A stretch of DNA of 64,000 bases from positions 3,906,001 to 3,970,000 of the forward strand of contig OZ252006.1 in NCBI GenBank assembly GCA_965247175.1. Reading direction: 5' to 3'. Source of the stretch: JANQMX01 sp965247175 (GTDB taxonomy: Bacteria; Pseudomonadota; Alphaproteobacteria; Kiloniellales; DSM-21159). Below are positions 26,615 to 34,202 of the stretch, piece after piece; the first letter of the stretch is position 1; every line of letters starts with the position of its first letter. Under the pieces are notes generated by a model. It searched no databases, was not told where the DNA came from, and saw only the letters and a list, made by a program, of their open reading frames with translations. A program made the translations under genes and the position numbers.

Positions 26615-27466
26615 ATGAAACCGACAGTTCTTGTTCTCGCGCTGACCCTCGCTGCCGGCACTGCGGCCGCGGACGATCTAGCCGGCCTCTCAACAGGCTT
26701 CGATGGGCTGGATGCGCTCGACGCCTGGTCGGAGCACGCGCCGGAAGGCTTTACGCCCAAGTGGCAGCCGCCGCGCATCGAAGAGGGCATGCTGGTGCTG
26801 GAGCCGATCTCTGGTGGCTGGTTCGAGGAGCTGCACGGCGGCCATCTCTACCGCGTGGTCGACGGCGACTTCATCGCCACCACGCGCATCCGGGTGACCG
26901 GGACTGAGGCGGAGCTGCCGCAAACGTTGTTTTCGCTCGCCGGTCTTTTCGTGCGGGCGCCGCGCGAGGTCTCTGCTGCGAGCTGGGCGCCGGGACGGGA
27001 GAACTGGCTGTTCTTCTCCATCGGCACATCGGCGCCGGCCGGCGAGCCGCAGTTCGAGATCAAGACCACCACCAACTCGCTCTCGACGCTCAAGATCCGG
27101 CCCTCGCCGACAGGATGGGTGGAATTGCGTATCGCGCGCCACGCGGAGCTCTTCACGTTGCTGCACCGCGCCGAGGGTGAGGCCGAGTGGACCATCGCCG
27201 ACCAGATGATCAGGCCCGATCTCCCGCAGGTGCTGAACGTCGGGCTGACGGCCTACGCCGACTGGGGCTCGGTCCAGCCGATCTATCCCGATGCCATGCG
27301 GGTCAACACCCAGGGCACGCCGGAGAACAAGGCCGACCTCATCGCCTATGTCGACCGCATCGACTTCCGCCGCCCGGCGGTCGGTCGTATCCCCATCGCC
27401 AACATCGATGCGCCCGCCTTCATCGAGGCGATCGAGGCCCGGCGGGTCGACCTGCTGGCCGACTAA
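26615..27466 (+). CDS. Exported protein with concanavalin-like (DUF1349-type) domain
   Basis: 283 aa. Residues 1-20 (KPTVLVLALTLAAGTAAADD) form a signal peptide. The mature part looks like a beta-sandwich with WFEELHGGHLYRVVDGDFIATTRIRV and a RENWLFFSIGT strand, a pattern seen in concanavalin A-like lectin/glucanase folds of the DUF1349 kind. The C-terminal 60 residues are less familiar. ATG 26615 has GGAGG 8 nt upstream. Located between the propeller and a DUF6152-like protein, all three exported and in one operon. Function unknown. Confidence 0.65.
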   Translation: MKPTVLVLALTLAAGTAAADDLAGLSTGFDGLDALDAWSEHAPEGFTPKWQPPRIEEGMLVLEPISGGWFEELHGGHLYRVVDGDFIATTRIRVTGTEAELPQTLFSLAGLFVRAPREVSAASWAPGRENWLFFSIGTSAPAGEPQFEIKTTTNSLSTLKIRPSPTGWVELRIARHAELFTLLHRAEGEAEWTIADQMIRPDLPQVLNVGLTAYADWGSVQPIYPDAMRVNTQGTPENKADLIAYVDRIDFRRPAVGRIPIANIDAPAFIEAIEARRVDLLAD

Positions 27467-27476
27467 GGACTTGGCG

Positions 27477-27935
27477 ATGCGCAAAAGCTTGGCAAGCGCC
27501 GTTGGTGCCGTGGCAATGCTCACGACGGCCGCGGCGCTGGCCCATCATGGCTTCGGCGGCGCCTATGACCGCTCGGCGCCGATCTATCTCGAAGGCACCG
27601 TCGAGCAGGCCTACTTCGGCTATCCCCACGCCGAGCTGGTGCTGCGCGCCGACCCCTCCGCGAGCCCCGCCGATCTGCCGGACAATGCGGCCGAGTTCAT
27701 GCCAGGCCTCGGCGTCTGGCAGGCCGATCTCGGCGAAGCGCCTGAGGTCGAGTTCCCGCCCGTCCGGCGCTTCTTCGATCTGGCGGATCGGATCGAAGTG
27801 GGTGACCGCATCGCGCTGATTGTCTTGCGCAACTGCGAGCCGCCGCACCAGCTGCGTGCCCAGTGGGTTGCGCCGGAGAGCGGTCCGCCCGTCGTGCGCT
27901 CGGGACGCATGCAAAGCGAAGTGGAGAGCTGCTGA
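27477..27935 (+). CDS. DUF6152-like exported protein
   Basis: 152 aa. Signal peptide at residues 1-22 ending ALA, then HHGFGGAYDRSAPIYLEGTVEQAYFGYPH. The HH(G/S)F..YD start of the mature chain followed by a beta-barrel-like EGTV strand is characteristic of DUF6152, a small periplasmic domain of unknown role. An extra acidic loop sits in the middle, and there is a C-terminal Cys. Start ATG 27477 begins the signal peptide; the upstream frame is an overlap with the previous gene. A large hairpin follows. Confidence 0.68.
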   Translation: MRKSLASAVGAVAMLTTAAALAHHGFGGAYDRSAPIYLEGTVEQAYFGYPHAELVLRADPSASPADLPDNAAEFMPGLGVWQADLGEAPEVEFPPVRRFFDLADRIEVGDRIALIVLRNCEPPHQLRAQWVAPESGPPVVRSGRMQSEVESC

Positions 27936-27988
27936 GCGAGGCGCTCGGCGGCTCTCGACTTCCCCCTAAATCTGACTGCCTAAGCGCT

Positions 27989-28029
27989 GCGCGCTCCGGC
28001 CCTGCATGGCGACATGCGGCCGGGCGCGC
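27989..28029 (+). terminator. Bulged GC hairpin after the exported-protein operon
   Basis: Three stacked stems: GCGCGC/GCGCGC (27989-27994 with 28024-28029), CCGGCC/GGCCGG (27996-28001 with 28018-28023) and GCATG/CATGC (28004-28008 with 28013-28017), closed by the loop GCGA, with two small bulges. No U-tract. Position suggests it ends or protects the operon that stops at 27935. Confidence 0.5.
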
Positions 28030-28139
28030 GGCTTTGTGCCGTTCTTGCCCGACAACGCACCCCGGAAGGCCGCAAGGAGTCTGTCGACAAATCGATTGAC
28101 AGTGACACTGTGACGCGCCAATATCATATATCAGCACTG

Positions 28140-28160
28140 TTGTATCATTATACAGCACAA
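28140..28160 (+). promoter_or_regulatory. Shared 21-bp palindromic operator, site A (aap promoter)
   Basis: TTGTATCA-TTATA-CAGCACAA, 16 bp before the aapJ-like ATG. The half-sites match the sites at 34179-34199 and 37803-37823. Upstream are a TTGACA at 28096-28101, a candidate -10 TATCAT at 28122-28127 (20-bp spacing, longer than ideal), and a second perfect palindrome ACAGTG-A-CACTGT at 28099-28111. The operator lies downstream of the -10, where a repressor would block initiation. Confidence 0.6.
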
Positions 28161-28176
28161 TAATCCAAGGGAGACC

Positions 28177-29217
28177 ATGTCTATGACGAAGACTCTGAAG
28201 TCGCTCCTTGCGGTCATGGCCTGTGCGGCGTTCGTGCCGAGTGCCCTTGCCGCGGAAAGCGCGACAATCAAGATGATCGAGGAACGCGGGACGATGCTGT
28301 GCAGCGGCCACAACGGCAGCTACTTCGGCTTCGTCGAGGTGAACGATAAGAACGAGTGGCGGGGCCTCGATATCGATCTCTGCCGCGCCATGACGACGGC
28401 CATTCTGGGCGATCCCAACAAGGTCCAGATCGTGCCGCTCAGCTGGGCGCAGCGCTTCCCGGCCCTGCAGTCGGGCGACGTCGACATCATCATCAAGGCG
28501 ACCGGCTGGACCATGGGGCGCGATACCGAGCTCGGCCTGCAGTTCAGCCTGCCGTACTTCTTCGGCGGCACGCAGCTCATGGCCCATTCCGATCTCGGCA
28601 TCACCCAGGCGACCGAGCTCGAGGGCGGCACGATCTGCGTCGAGGCCGGCACGACGATCGAGCGTATCGTCGCCGACTACCTGAAGACCCTTGGCGTCGA
28701 GCACACCATGATCTCTTATGAGAAGGCCGCCGAGCTACGCGCCGCATATCTGGCCAATCGCTGCGATGCCTTCGCCGGCTGGGGACCGAACCTGGCGGTG
28801 CTGCGCGCCACCGAGATCGACAACCCGGACCAGCACATCATTCTGCAGGACCAGCTTTCCAGCGAGCCGATCTCGGCCGCCATGCGTCAAGGCGACGAGG
28901 ACTTCGTCGACTTCACCAACTGGATGCTGGCCGCGCTGCTGCTGGCGGAAGAGCACGGCGTCACCATGGCCAACGTGGAAGAGATGGCGGCCAACCCGCC
29001 CAACCCCACGGTCGCCCGTCTGCTCGGCTCGACCCCCGGCATCGGTGAGCGCCTCGGCCTCCGCGAGACCTGGGCCCGCGAGATGATCGCCGCGGTCGGC
29101 AACTTCGCCGAGATCTATGACCGCAACCTCGGCAAGGATTCGCCCTACAAGCTTGAGCGTGGCTTGAACAACCTCTGGAGCCACGGCGGCGTTCTCTACG
29201 CGCCGATTCTCGACTGA
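28177..29217 (+). CDS. aapJ: Amino-acid ABC transporter substrate-binding protein (AapJ/BztA-like)
   Basis: Periplasmic binding protein (346 aa) of a polar amino-acid ABC importer. Signal peptide at residues 1-25 (ends ALAAES). The ERGTMLCSGHNGSYFGFVEV start of the mature chain, GLDIDLCRAMTTAILGD, and the C-terminal NNLWSHGGVLYAPILD with a conserved Cys pair are hallmarks of the AapJ/BztA branch, which binds a broad range of L-amino acids. ATG 28177 has AAGGGAG upstream. It is first in aapJQMP and its promoter has operator A, so its expression is tied to the sulfur-enzyme genes downstream. Confidence 0.9.
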   Translation: MSMTKTLKSLLAVMACAAFVPSALAAESATIKMIEERGTMLCSGHNGSYFGFVEVNDKNEWRGLDIDLCRAMTTAILGDPNKVQIVPLSWAQRFPALQSGDVDIIIKATGWTMGRDTELGLQFSLPYFFGGTQLMAHSDLGITQATELEGGTICVEAGTTIERIVADYLKTLGVEHTMISYEKAAELRAAYLANRCDAFAGWGPNLAVLRATEIDNPDQHIILQDQLSSEPISAAMRQGDEDFVDFTNWMLAALLLAEEHGVTMANVEEMAANPPNPTVARLLGSTPGIGERLGLRETWAREMIAAVGNFAEIYDRNLGKDSPYKLERGLNNLWSHGGVLYAPILD

Positions 29218-29282
29218 TCCGCCGAACATAGAGGGCCACTCGCTCGCGGGTGGCCCTCCCGCCATCCGGAAAGGATAGCGTC

Positions 29283-30422
29283 ATGGCAGAGGCACTGATT
29301 CTCCGCAGGAAGTTCAATGCCAAGGACTTGGCGATCCAGGCGCTCTTCCTGGCCGTTATCGTCGTCATCGTTGCCGAAGCCATCTCCAGCGCGCGCACCA
29401 ACCTGGCGGAGATGGGCCTGTCCAGCGGGCTCGCCTTCCTCGACCGCGCGACCGGCTGGTCCTACTCCTTCTCGCTGATCGATCACTCGATCGACGACAG
29501 CTATCGCAAGACCCTCTTCATCGGGTTCCTCAACACGCTGTTCCTCGGCCTGGTGTCCATCGTGCTGGCGACCGTCCTCGGCTTTGCCGTGGGCACGGCG
29601 CGCGATGCCAACAACATTGCCGTGCGCAGCTCGGCCACGATCTTCATTCAGCTCTTCCGCAACATACCGCTCATTCTACAGCTGGTGTTCTGGTACGCCG
29701 TGCTGATCCACATGCCCGGGCCGCGCCAGGCCATGTCGATCGCCGATGCCATTTTCATTTCGAACCGCGGTGTCATGGTGCCCGGCCTGACCATCCCCAC
29801 TGTCGCCGGCATCGGCCTGACGGTTTTCGCTGTCGTCGCCGGCGTCTTGATCGCGCGCCTCTCCGCCATGCGGGCAAGCCTGAAGTTCCTGGCCTGGCTC
29901 GCCGCTGTGACCGCGCTGACCCTCATTCTCTGGGTGACGCTGGCACCGGAAGGGGCGGGGCTGGTCTCGGTCCCGGAATTGAAGGGCCTGCGTTTCGTGG
30001 GCGGCTTGCCGCTGCCGATCGAGTTCGTCGCCATGGTGATCGGCATCACCCTGTATGGTGCGGCCTATATCGCCGAGGTCGTGCGCGGCGGCCTGCAGGA
30101 GGTGCCCAAAGGCCTGATCGAGGCCGGCCGGGCGCTCGGCCTGCAAGAGGGCATGATCTGGTTCAAGATCAAGATGCCCATGGCGTTGCGCACGATTGTC
30201 CCGCCCTTGGGCAATCAGTGGGTCTTTCTGATGAAGGCGACCACCATCGGCGTGGCCATCGGCTTCAGCGACCTCTTCATGATCGTGTCGACCTCGATCA
30301 CCCAGTCGGGCCAGACGCTCGAGCTGATCGGCATCCTGATGGCGGCCTTCATCCTCATCAACTTCACGCTGGCGCAGCTGGTCAACCTGCTGAACGCCCG
30401 CCTGCGTCTGAAGGGGCACTGA
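29283..30422 (+). CDS. aapQ: Amino-acid ABC transporter permease (AapQ-like)
   Basis: 379 aa, one of two membrane subunits. It has the extra N-terminal helices and long periplasmic insertion typical of AapQ, then the permease core with the EAA-type loop EVPKGLIEAGRALGLQEGMIWFKIKMPMALR that docks the ATPase (about residues 267-298). ATG 29283 (AAGGA 8 nt upstream) is preferred to 29250. It is separated by a single base from the second permease gene. Confidence 0.9.
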   Translation: MAEALILRRKFNAKDLAIQALFLAVIVVIVAEAISSARTNLAEMGLSSGLAFLDRATGWSYSFSLIDHSIDDSYRKTLFIGFLNTLFLGLVSIVLATVLGFAVGTARDANNIAVRSSATIFIQLFRNIPLILQLVFWYAVLIHMPGPRQAMSIADAIFISNRGVMVPGLTIPTVAGIGLTVFAVVAGVLIARLSAMRASLKFLAWLAAVTALTLILWVTLAPEGAGLVSVPELKGLRFVGGLPLPIEFVAMVIGITLYGAAYIAEVVRGGLQEVPKGLIEAGRALGLQEGMIWFKIKMPMALRTIVPPLGNQWVFLMKATTIGVAIGFSDLFMIVSTSITQSGQTLELIGILMAAFILINFTLAQLVNLLNARLRLKGH

Positions 30423-30423
30423 G

Positions 30424-31506
30424 ATGACCGATATCGCCGCAGCCCCCCCGTCATCGGTCGGTTCGGCCTCTCACTGGCTGAAGAAGCACGCCTTCAGCTC
30501 CCTGCCGGCCTCGATCGCGACCGTGCTGTTCTTCGCGCTGCTGCTCTACATCGCCTATCTGGTCCTCGACTGGGCCGTCTTCGGCGCTGTCTGGAGCGCA
30601 GAGAACGCCGATCAGTGCCCCACGGCGCACGGCGCCTGCTGGTCGGTGATCGACGCACGCTACCGCCTTATCCTTTTCGGCCTCTATCCCTACGACCTGC
30701 ATTGGCGATCGACGCTCGCCTGTGTCGCCATCGTGCTGATCGTCATCTTGTCCTGCATTCCGCCGTTCTGGTCGCTGAAGCGCCTTGCGGTGCTGTGGGT
30801 CGTCGGCTTCGGCGCCTACTACCTCTTGATGGAAGGCGGCCCCATCGGCCTGCAGCAGGTCACCACGGACCAATGGGGCGGCCTGTCGCTCACCCTGTTT
30901 CTCTTCTCCTCGGTCGTCCTGATCGGCATGCCGATGGGTCTTGGCTTGGCGCTGGCGCGACGCTCCAAACTGCCGGTGATCTCCTACGGCGTCTCCATCC
31001 TGATCGACTTCATTCGCTCCCTGCCGCTGCTGACCACGTTGTTCACGGCGGCCGTGGTGGTGCCCATCCTGCTTCCGGACTGGCTGCACGGCGACAAGAT
31101 CTGGCGGGTGATCATCGCCTTCGCGCTCTTCTTTGCCTGCTATCAGGCTGAGGTCTTTCGCGGCGGCTTTCAGGCCATTCCCAGGGGGCAGTTCGAGGCG
31201 GGGCAGGCACTCGGCCTGCACTACTGGCAGATTCTGGGGCGCATCGTCCTGCCGCAGGTCTTCCGCCATTCCCTGCCGGGCACGATCAACATGGTCGTGG
31301 TCACCTTCAAGGAGACCGCGATCGTGATCATCATCGGCTTCTTCGAGATCCTGGCCTCCGCCAACGCCGCCTTCGGCACCGGCGAATGGGCGCCTTACTA
31401 CATCGAGGTCTACGTCTTCGTCGGCCTGATCTACTGGGTCTTCATTTTCTCGCTGAGCCAGTACGGCGAGTACCTGAAGCGCCGCATGTCCGTGGCCAAG
31501 CGATAG
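30424..31506 (+). CDS. aapM: Amino-acid ABC transporter permease (AapM-like)
   Basis: 360 aa, second membrane subunit. The N-terminal extension (WAVFGAVWSAENADQCPT, GACWSVIDARYRLILFG) is diagnostic of AapM/BztC-type permeases. The core carries the coupling loop AIPRGQFEAGQALGLHYWQILGRIVLPQVFR (about 254-284). Starts one base after the aapQ stop. It forms the heterodimeric channel with AapQ in the inner membrane. Confidence 0.9.
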   Translation: MTDIAAAPPSSVGSASHWLKKHAFSSLPASIATVLFFALLLYIAYLVLDWAVFGAVWSAENADQCPTAHGACWSVIDARYRLILFGLYPYDLHWRSTLACVAIVLIVILSCIPPFWSLKRLAVLWVVGFGAYYLLMEGGPIGLQQVTTDQWGGLSLTLFLFSSVVLIGMPMGLGLALARRSKLPVISYGVSILIDFIRSLPLLTTLFTAAVVVPILLPDWLHGDKIWRVIIAFALFFACYQAEVFRGGFQAIPRGQFEAGQALGLHYWQILGRIVLPQVFRHSLPGTINMVVVTFKETAIVIIIGFFEILASANAAFGTGEWAPYYIEVYVFVGLIYWVFIFSLSQYGEYLKRRMSVAKR

Positions 31507-31518
31507 GGAGACGTGAGG

Positions 31519-32268
31519 ATGCCCGACCCGCAAGCGAACGCAGTCGAAATCCGCAACATGCACAAGTACTACGGCGCTTTTCACGCGCTGAAGAACATCG
31601 ACCTCACGGTGAAGAGCGGCGAGCGCATCGTCATCTGCGGCCCTTCGGGCTCAGGCAAGTCGACGATGATCCGCTGCATCAACCGGCTCGAGGAGCATCA
31701 GTCCGGAACCATCACGGTGCTCGGCACGGAGCTCACCGACGATGTCCACAACATCGACGAGATCCGCCGCGAAGTCGGCATGGTCTTTCAGCACTTCAAC
31801 CTCTTCCCACATATGACCGTGCTGGAGAACTGCACCCTCGCGCCCATGCTTGTGCGCAAAGCCTCGCAGCGCGATGCCGAGGCCGAGGCGATGGGTTTCC
31901 TGGAGAAGGTCAAGATTCCCGACCAGGCGCTGAAGTACCCGGGTCAGCTCTCCGGCGGTCAGCAGCAGCGGGTCGCCATCGCCCGCGCGCTCTGCATGCG
32001 CCCGGAGATCATGCTGTTCGACGAGCCGACCTCGGCCCTGGACCCGGAGATGATCGCCGAGGTGCTCGACGTCATGGTCAACCTCGCTCAGGAGGGTATG
32101 ACCATGCTCTGCGTGACGCACGAGATGGGCTTTGCCCGCAGCGTCGCCGACCGGGTGATCTTCATGGACCGCGGAGAGATCGTGGAAGAGGGAGCGCCCG
32201 GCCCCTTTTTCGACAATCCCCAGAATGAGCGGACGCAGCTGTTCCTCAGCCAGATCCTTGGGCACTAG
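31519..32268 (+). CDS. aapP: Amino-acid ABC transporter ATP-binding protein (AapP-like)
   Basis: 249-aa ATPase of the importer. Walker A GPSGSGKST, Q-loop in MVFQHFNLFPHMTV, signature LSGGQQQR, Walker B ALCMRPEIMLFDEPTSALDPE and switch His in CVTHEMGFAR are all intact. ATG 31519 is preferred to GTG 31513 because GGGAG lies at a proper distance from the former. The last gene of aapJQMP; it converges with the VOC gene 11 bp away. Confidence 0.92.
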   Translation: MPDPQANAVEIRNMHKYYGAFHALKNIDLTVKSGERIVICGPSGSGKSTMIRCINRLEEHQSGTITVLGTELTDDVHNIDEIRREVGMVFQHFNLFPHMTVLENCTLAPMLVRKASQRDAEAEAMGFLEKVKIPDQALKYPGQLSGGQQQRVAIARALCMRPEIMLFDEPTSALDPEMIAEVLDVMVNLAQEGMTMLCVTHEMGFARSVADRVIFMDRGEIVEEGAPGPFFDNPQNERTQLFLSQILGH

Positions 32269-32279
32269 CCCCCGGGGGA

Positions 32280-32915
32280 CTAGTCCAGCGTGACGCGCCC
32301 GCCCGGCGTATCCAGGGCAAAGCAGAGTGAGCGGGGACCTCTACTGACCTGCGCGAGGTGATCGACGGCGAGTTGCTCGAGAACGCCGGCCAGCCACTGC
32401 GGGTCCGGATGCGAGAGTTGCACGCTGTGAAGCGCCACGCCGAGGTCCTGCATCCCGCTGCTCGGATGAGGGCCGGGCGACCATTCGATGAAGGCTGGCA
32501 ACAGGCCGCCCTCGGGCAGGCTGCCGTCCTTCGGTACGGTCAGCCGCCACGTCCGGTCCCCGCGCGAAAAGGGGACCACCTCCCCGAGATCGATGGGGCT
32601 TCGCGCGACGATGCCATCGAGATCGTCGGTGCCGACCACCCAGCAGAGCGCCCGAGGCCGCTGGCCGAGACGGGCCTGCGTCTCGGCTTCGTCCAAGGTG
32701 AACCAGCGGGCCCGGCCCGGCGGCGGCGCCTCGGGGTCGATGGCGATGATCTCCAGGAAGCTCTTGCCGCCCGCCTGCATGACGCAGTTGTGGGTGCTCA
32801 TGGCGGCATGCTTGCCGCCGCGCGGCACGGTGACGCCGAGCGCGCTCTCCACGGCCGCGACGCCTTGGTCCAGGTCGGCCGCGCCGATTGCGAAATGATC
32901 GATCTTGTTGTGCAT
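32280..32915 (-). CDS. VOC / glyoxalase-like domain protein
   Basis: 211 aa. Begins NKIDHFAIGAADLDQGVAAVESALGV, the first beta-alpha-beta unit of a glyoxalase-like (Glyoxalase_3-type) domain, with HFAI His and later Glu (FLEIIAID) as likely metal ligands. WFTLDEAETQARLGQRPRALCWVVG and PAFIEWSPGPHPSS fit the same family. It lies 21 bp after the C-S lyase gene in a two-gene operon, so it may act on a product or a thiol adduct. No specific reaction is assigned. Confidence 0.78.
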   Translation of the reverse strand: MHNKIDHFAIGAADLDQGVAAVESALGVTVPRGGKHAAMSTHNCVMQAGGKSFLEIIAIDPEAPPPGRARWFTLDEAETQARLGQRPRALCWVVGTDDLDGIVARSPIDLGEVVPFSRGDRTWRLTVPKDGSLPEGGLLPAFIEWSPGPHPSSGMQDLGVALHSVQLSHPDPQWLAGVLEQLAVDHLAQVSRGPRSLCFALDTPGGRVTLD

Positions 32916-32936
32916 TGAGCTGAGCCCTTTCCGAGG

Positions 32937-34118
32937 CTAGTCGAGATGCTTCAGCGCGCGGGAGAGATCGTCGATCAGATTTTCGACGGTCTCGTTGCCG
33001 ATGCTGAAGCGCACCACGCGCCCCTCTTCCGTCCAAGGCTGCGCCGTGCGATTGGGCTTCACCGGCAGCACAAGGCTCTCGAAGCCGCCCCAGCTGACGC
33101 CGACGCTGAACATCTCCAGGGCGTCGACGAAGGCGTGCAGCTGCGCATCGCTGCAGGGCTTGAAGAGGACGCTGAACAGCCCGGACGCGCCACTGAAGTC
33201 GCGCTGCCAGAAGGCATGCCCGGGGCAGTCGGGAAAGGCCGGATGCAGCATCTTGAGGCTTTGCGGCTGCTCCGCCAGCCAGCGCGCCACGGCCATGCCG
33301 GCGTCTTGGGCGTGGCGCATTCGCATCTCCAGCGTGCGCAGCCCGCGCAGGGCGAGGAAGACATCCTGCGCGCCGGCCTTGTCGCCGATGTCGAGCGCCA
33401 TTTTGCGCATCTGCGCATAGCGCGCTTCGTTGCAGACGATGAAGCCGATCATCGCATCCGCATGGCCGCAGATGTACTTGGAGCCGGAATGCACCACCAC
33501 ATCGACGCCCAGCGCCAGCGGCTGGCAGAACACGGGCGTGGCCCAGGTTCCGTCGAGTATGGAGACCGTGCCGTGGGCCCGTGCGACGCCGGCGATCGCG
33601 GGAATGTCGGGGACCTCGAAGGTGCCGGAGCCCGGCGCCTCGAACATCACGGCGGCCGTGTTGGGCTGCATCAGCTCGGCCAGGCCTTCGCCGACCATCG
33701 GGTCGAAATAGGCGACCTCGACGCCGTAGCGGGTCAGCACGCTGTCGCAGAAGCCGCGGGTCGGCCCGTAGACATTGTCCGCCACCAGGACATGGTCACC
33801 GGCCCTGGTTGCGCCCATCAGCGCTAAGGTCACCGCGGTGAGGCCGGCCGTGACCGACACGCAGCCGCTGCCGCCTTCCAGGGTCGCCATCATGCGCTCG
33901 AGCGCGAAGCTGACGGGGTTGCCGTAACGGCCGTAGTATAGGGTGCCGTGCTGATAGCGGTCCGCCCGCGCCGCTTCGAACTCGGCGAGCGTGTCGAACA
34001 GCAAGGTGGAGCTTTGATCGATCGGCAGGTTCACCGAGCGGCCGCTGACCGGGTCGCCGCGTCCCAGGTGCACCAGCGCATCGCTCAAGGAAGCGTCCTT
34101 CACAGGCCTGGACCCCAT
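32937..34118 (-). CDS. PLP-dependent C-S beta-lyase (cystathionine beta-lyase, MetC-like)
   Basis: 393-aa fold-type I enzyme of the Cys/Met metabolism family. Lys214 in HSGSKYICGHADAM is the PLP Schiff-base lysine; YYGRYGNP (61-68) contributes the phosphate-binding Tyr/Arg of the neighbouring subunit; SILDGTWATPVF carries the Asp that binds the pyridine nitrogen. Cystathionine beta-lyases and alliinase-like C-S lyases release a thiol, pyruvate and ammonia from S-substituted cysteines. The divergent partner is a sulfoxide-reductase-type molybdoenzyme, with operator B between them, so I infer a role in S-alkylcysteine degradation and not in methionine synthesis. Confidence 0.88.
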   Translation of the reverse strand: MGSRPVKDASLSDALVHLGRGDPVSGRSVNLPIDQSSTLLFDTLAEFEAARADRYQHGTLYYGRYGNPVSFALERMMATLEGGSGCVSVTAGLTAVTLALMGATRAGDHVLVADNVYGPTRGFCDSVLTRYGVEVAYFDPMVGEGLAELMQPNTAAVMFEAPGSGTFEVPDIPAIAGVARAHGTVSILDGTWATPVFCQPLALGVDVVVHSGSKYICGHADAMIGFIVCNEARYAQMRKMALDIGDKAGAQDVFLALRGLRTLEMRMRHAQDAGMAVARWLAEQPQSLKMLHPAFPDCPGHAFWQRDFSGASGLFSVLFKPCSDAQLHAFVDALEMFSVGVSWGGFESLVLPVKPNRTAQPWTEEGRVVRFSIGNETVENLIDDLSRALKHLD

Positions 34119-34173
34119 GCTTCGAGTGACCTAATAGGAGATGACAAGCTTTTCTTGGCGTGTCAATATTCAA

Positions 34174-34199
34174 TATAATTGTACTGAATAACAGAACAG
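34174..34199 (+). promoter_or_regulatory. Perfect -10 box and shared palindromic operator, site B
   Basis: TATAAT at 34174-34179 is a perfect -10 for the molybdoenzyme gene (ATG 34203); a weak TTTCTT lies 17 bp upstream. The operator TTGTACTG-AATAA-CAGAACAG occupies 34179-34199 and would cover the transcription start. The stretch from 34161 (TGTCAATAT) to 34199 matches the equivalent stretch at site C, read on the other strand, at 30 of 39 positions without gaps. No ribosome site is visible between operator and ATG. Confidence 0.65.
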
Positions 34200-34202
34200 A
34201 CT

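Noticed and set aside
28096..28127. Firm sigma-70 promoter for aapJ
   Set aside because: TTGACA is perfect but the nearest acceptable -10 (TATCAT) is 20 bp away. I mention it as a candidate element, not as an established promoter.
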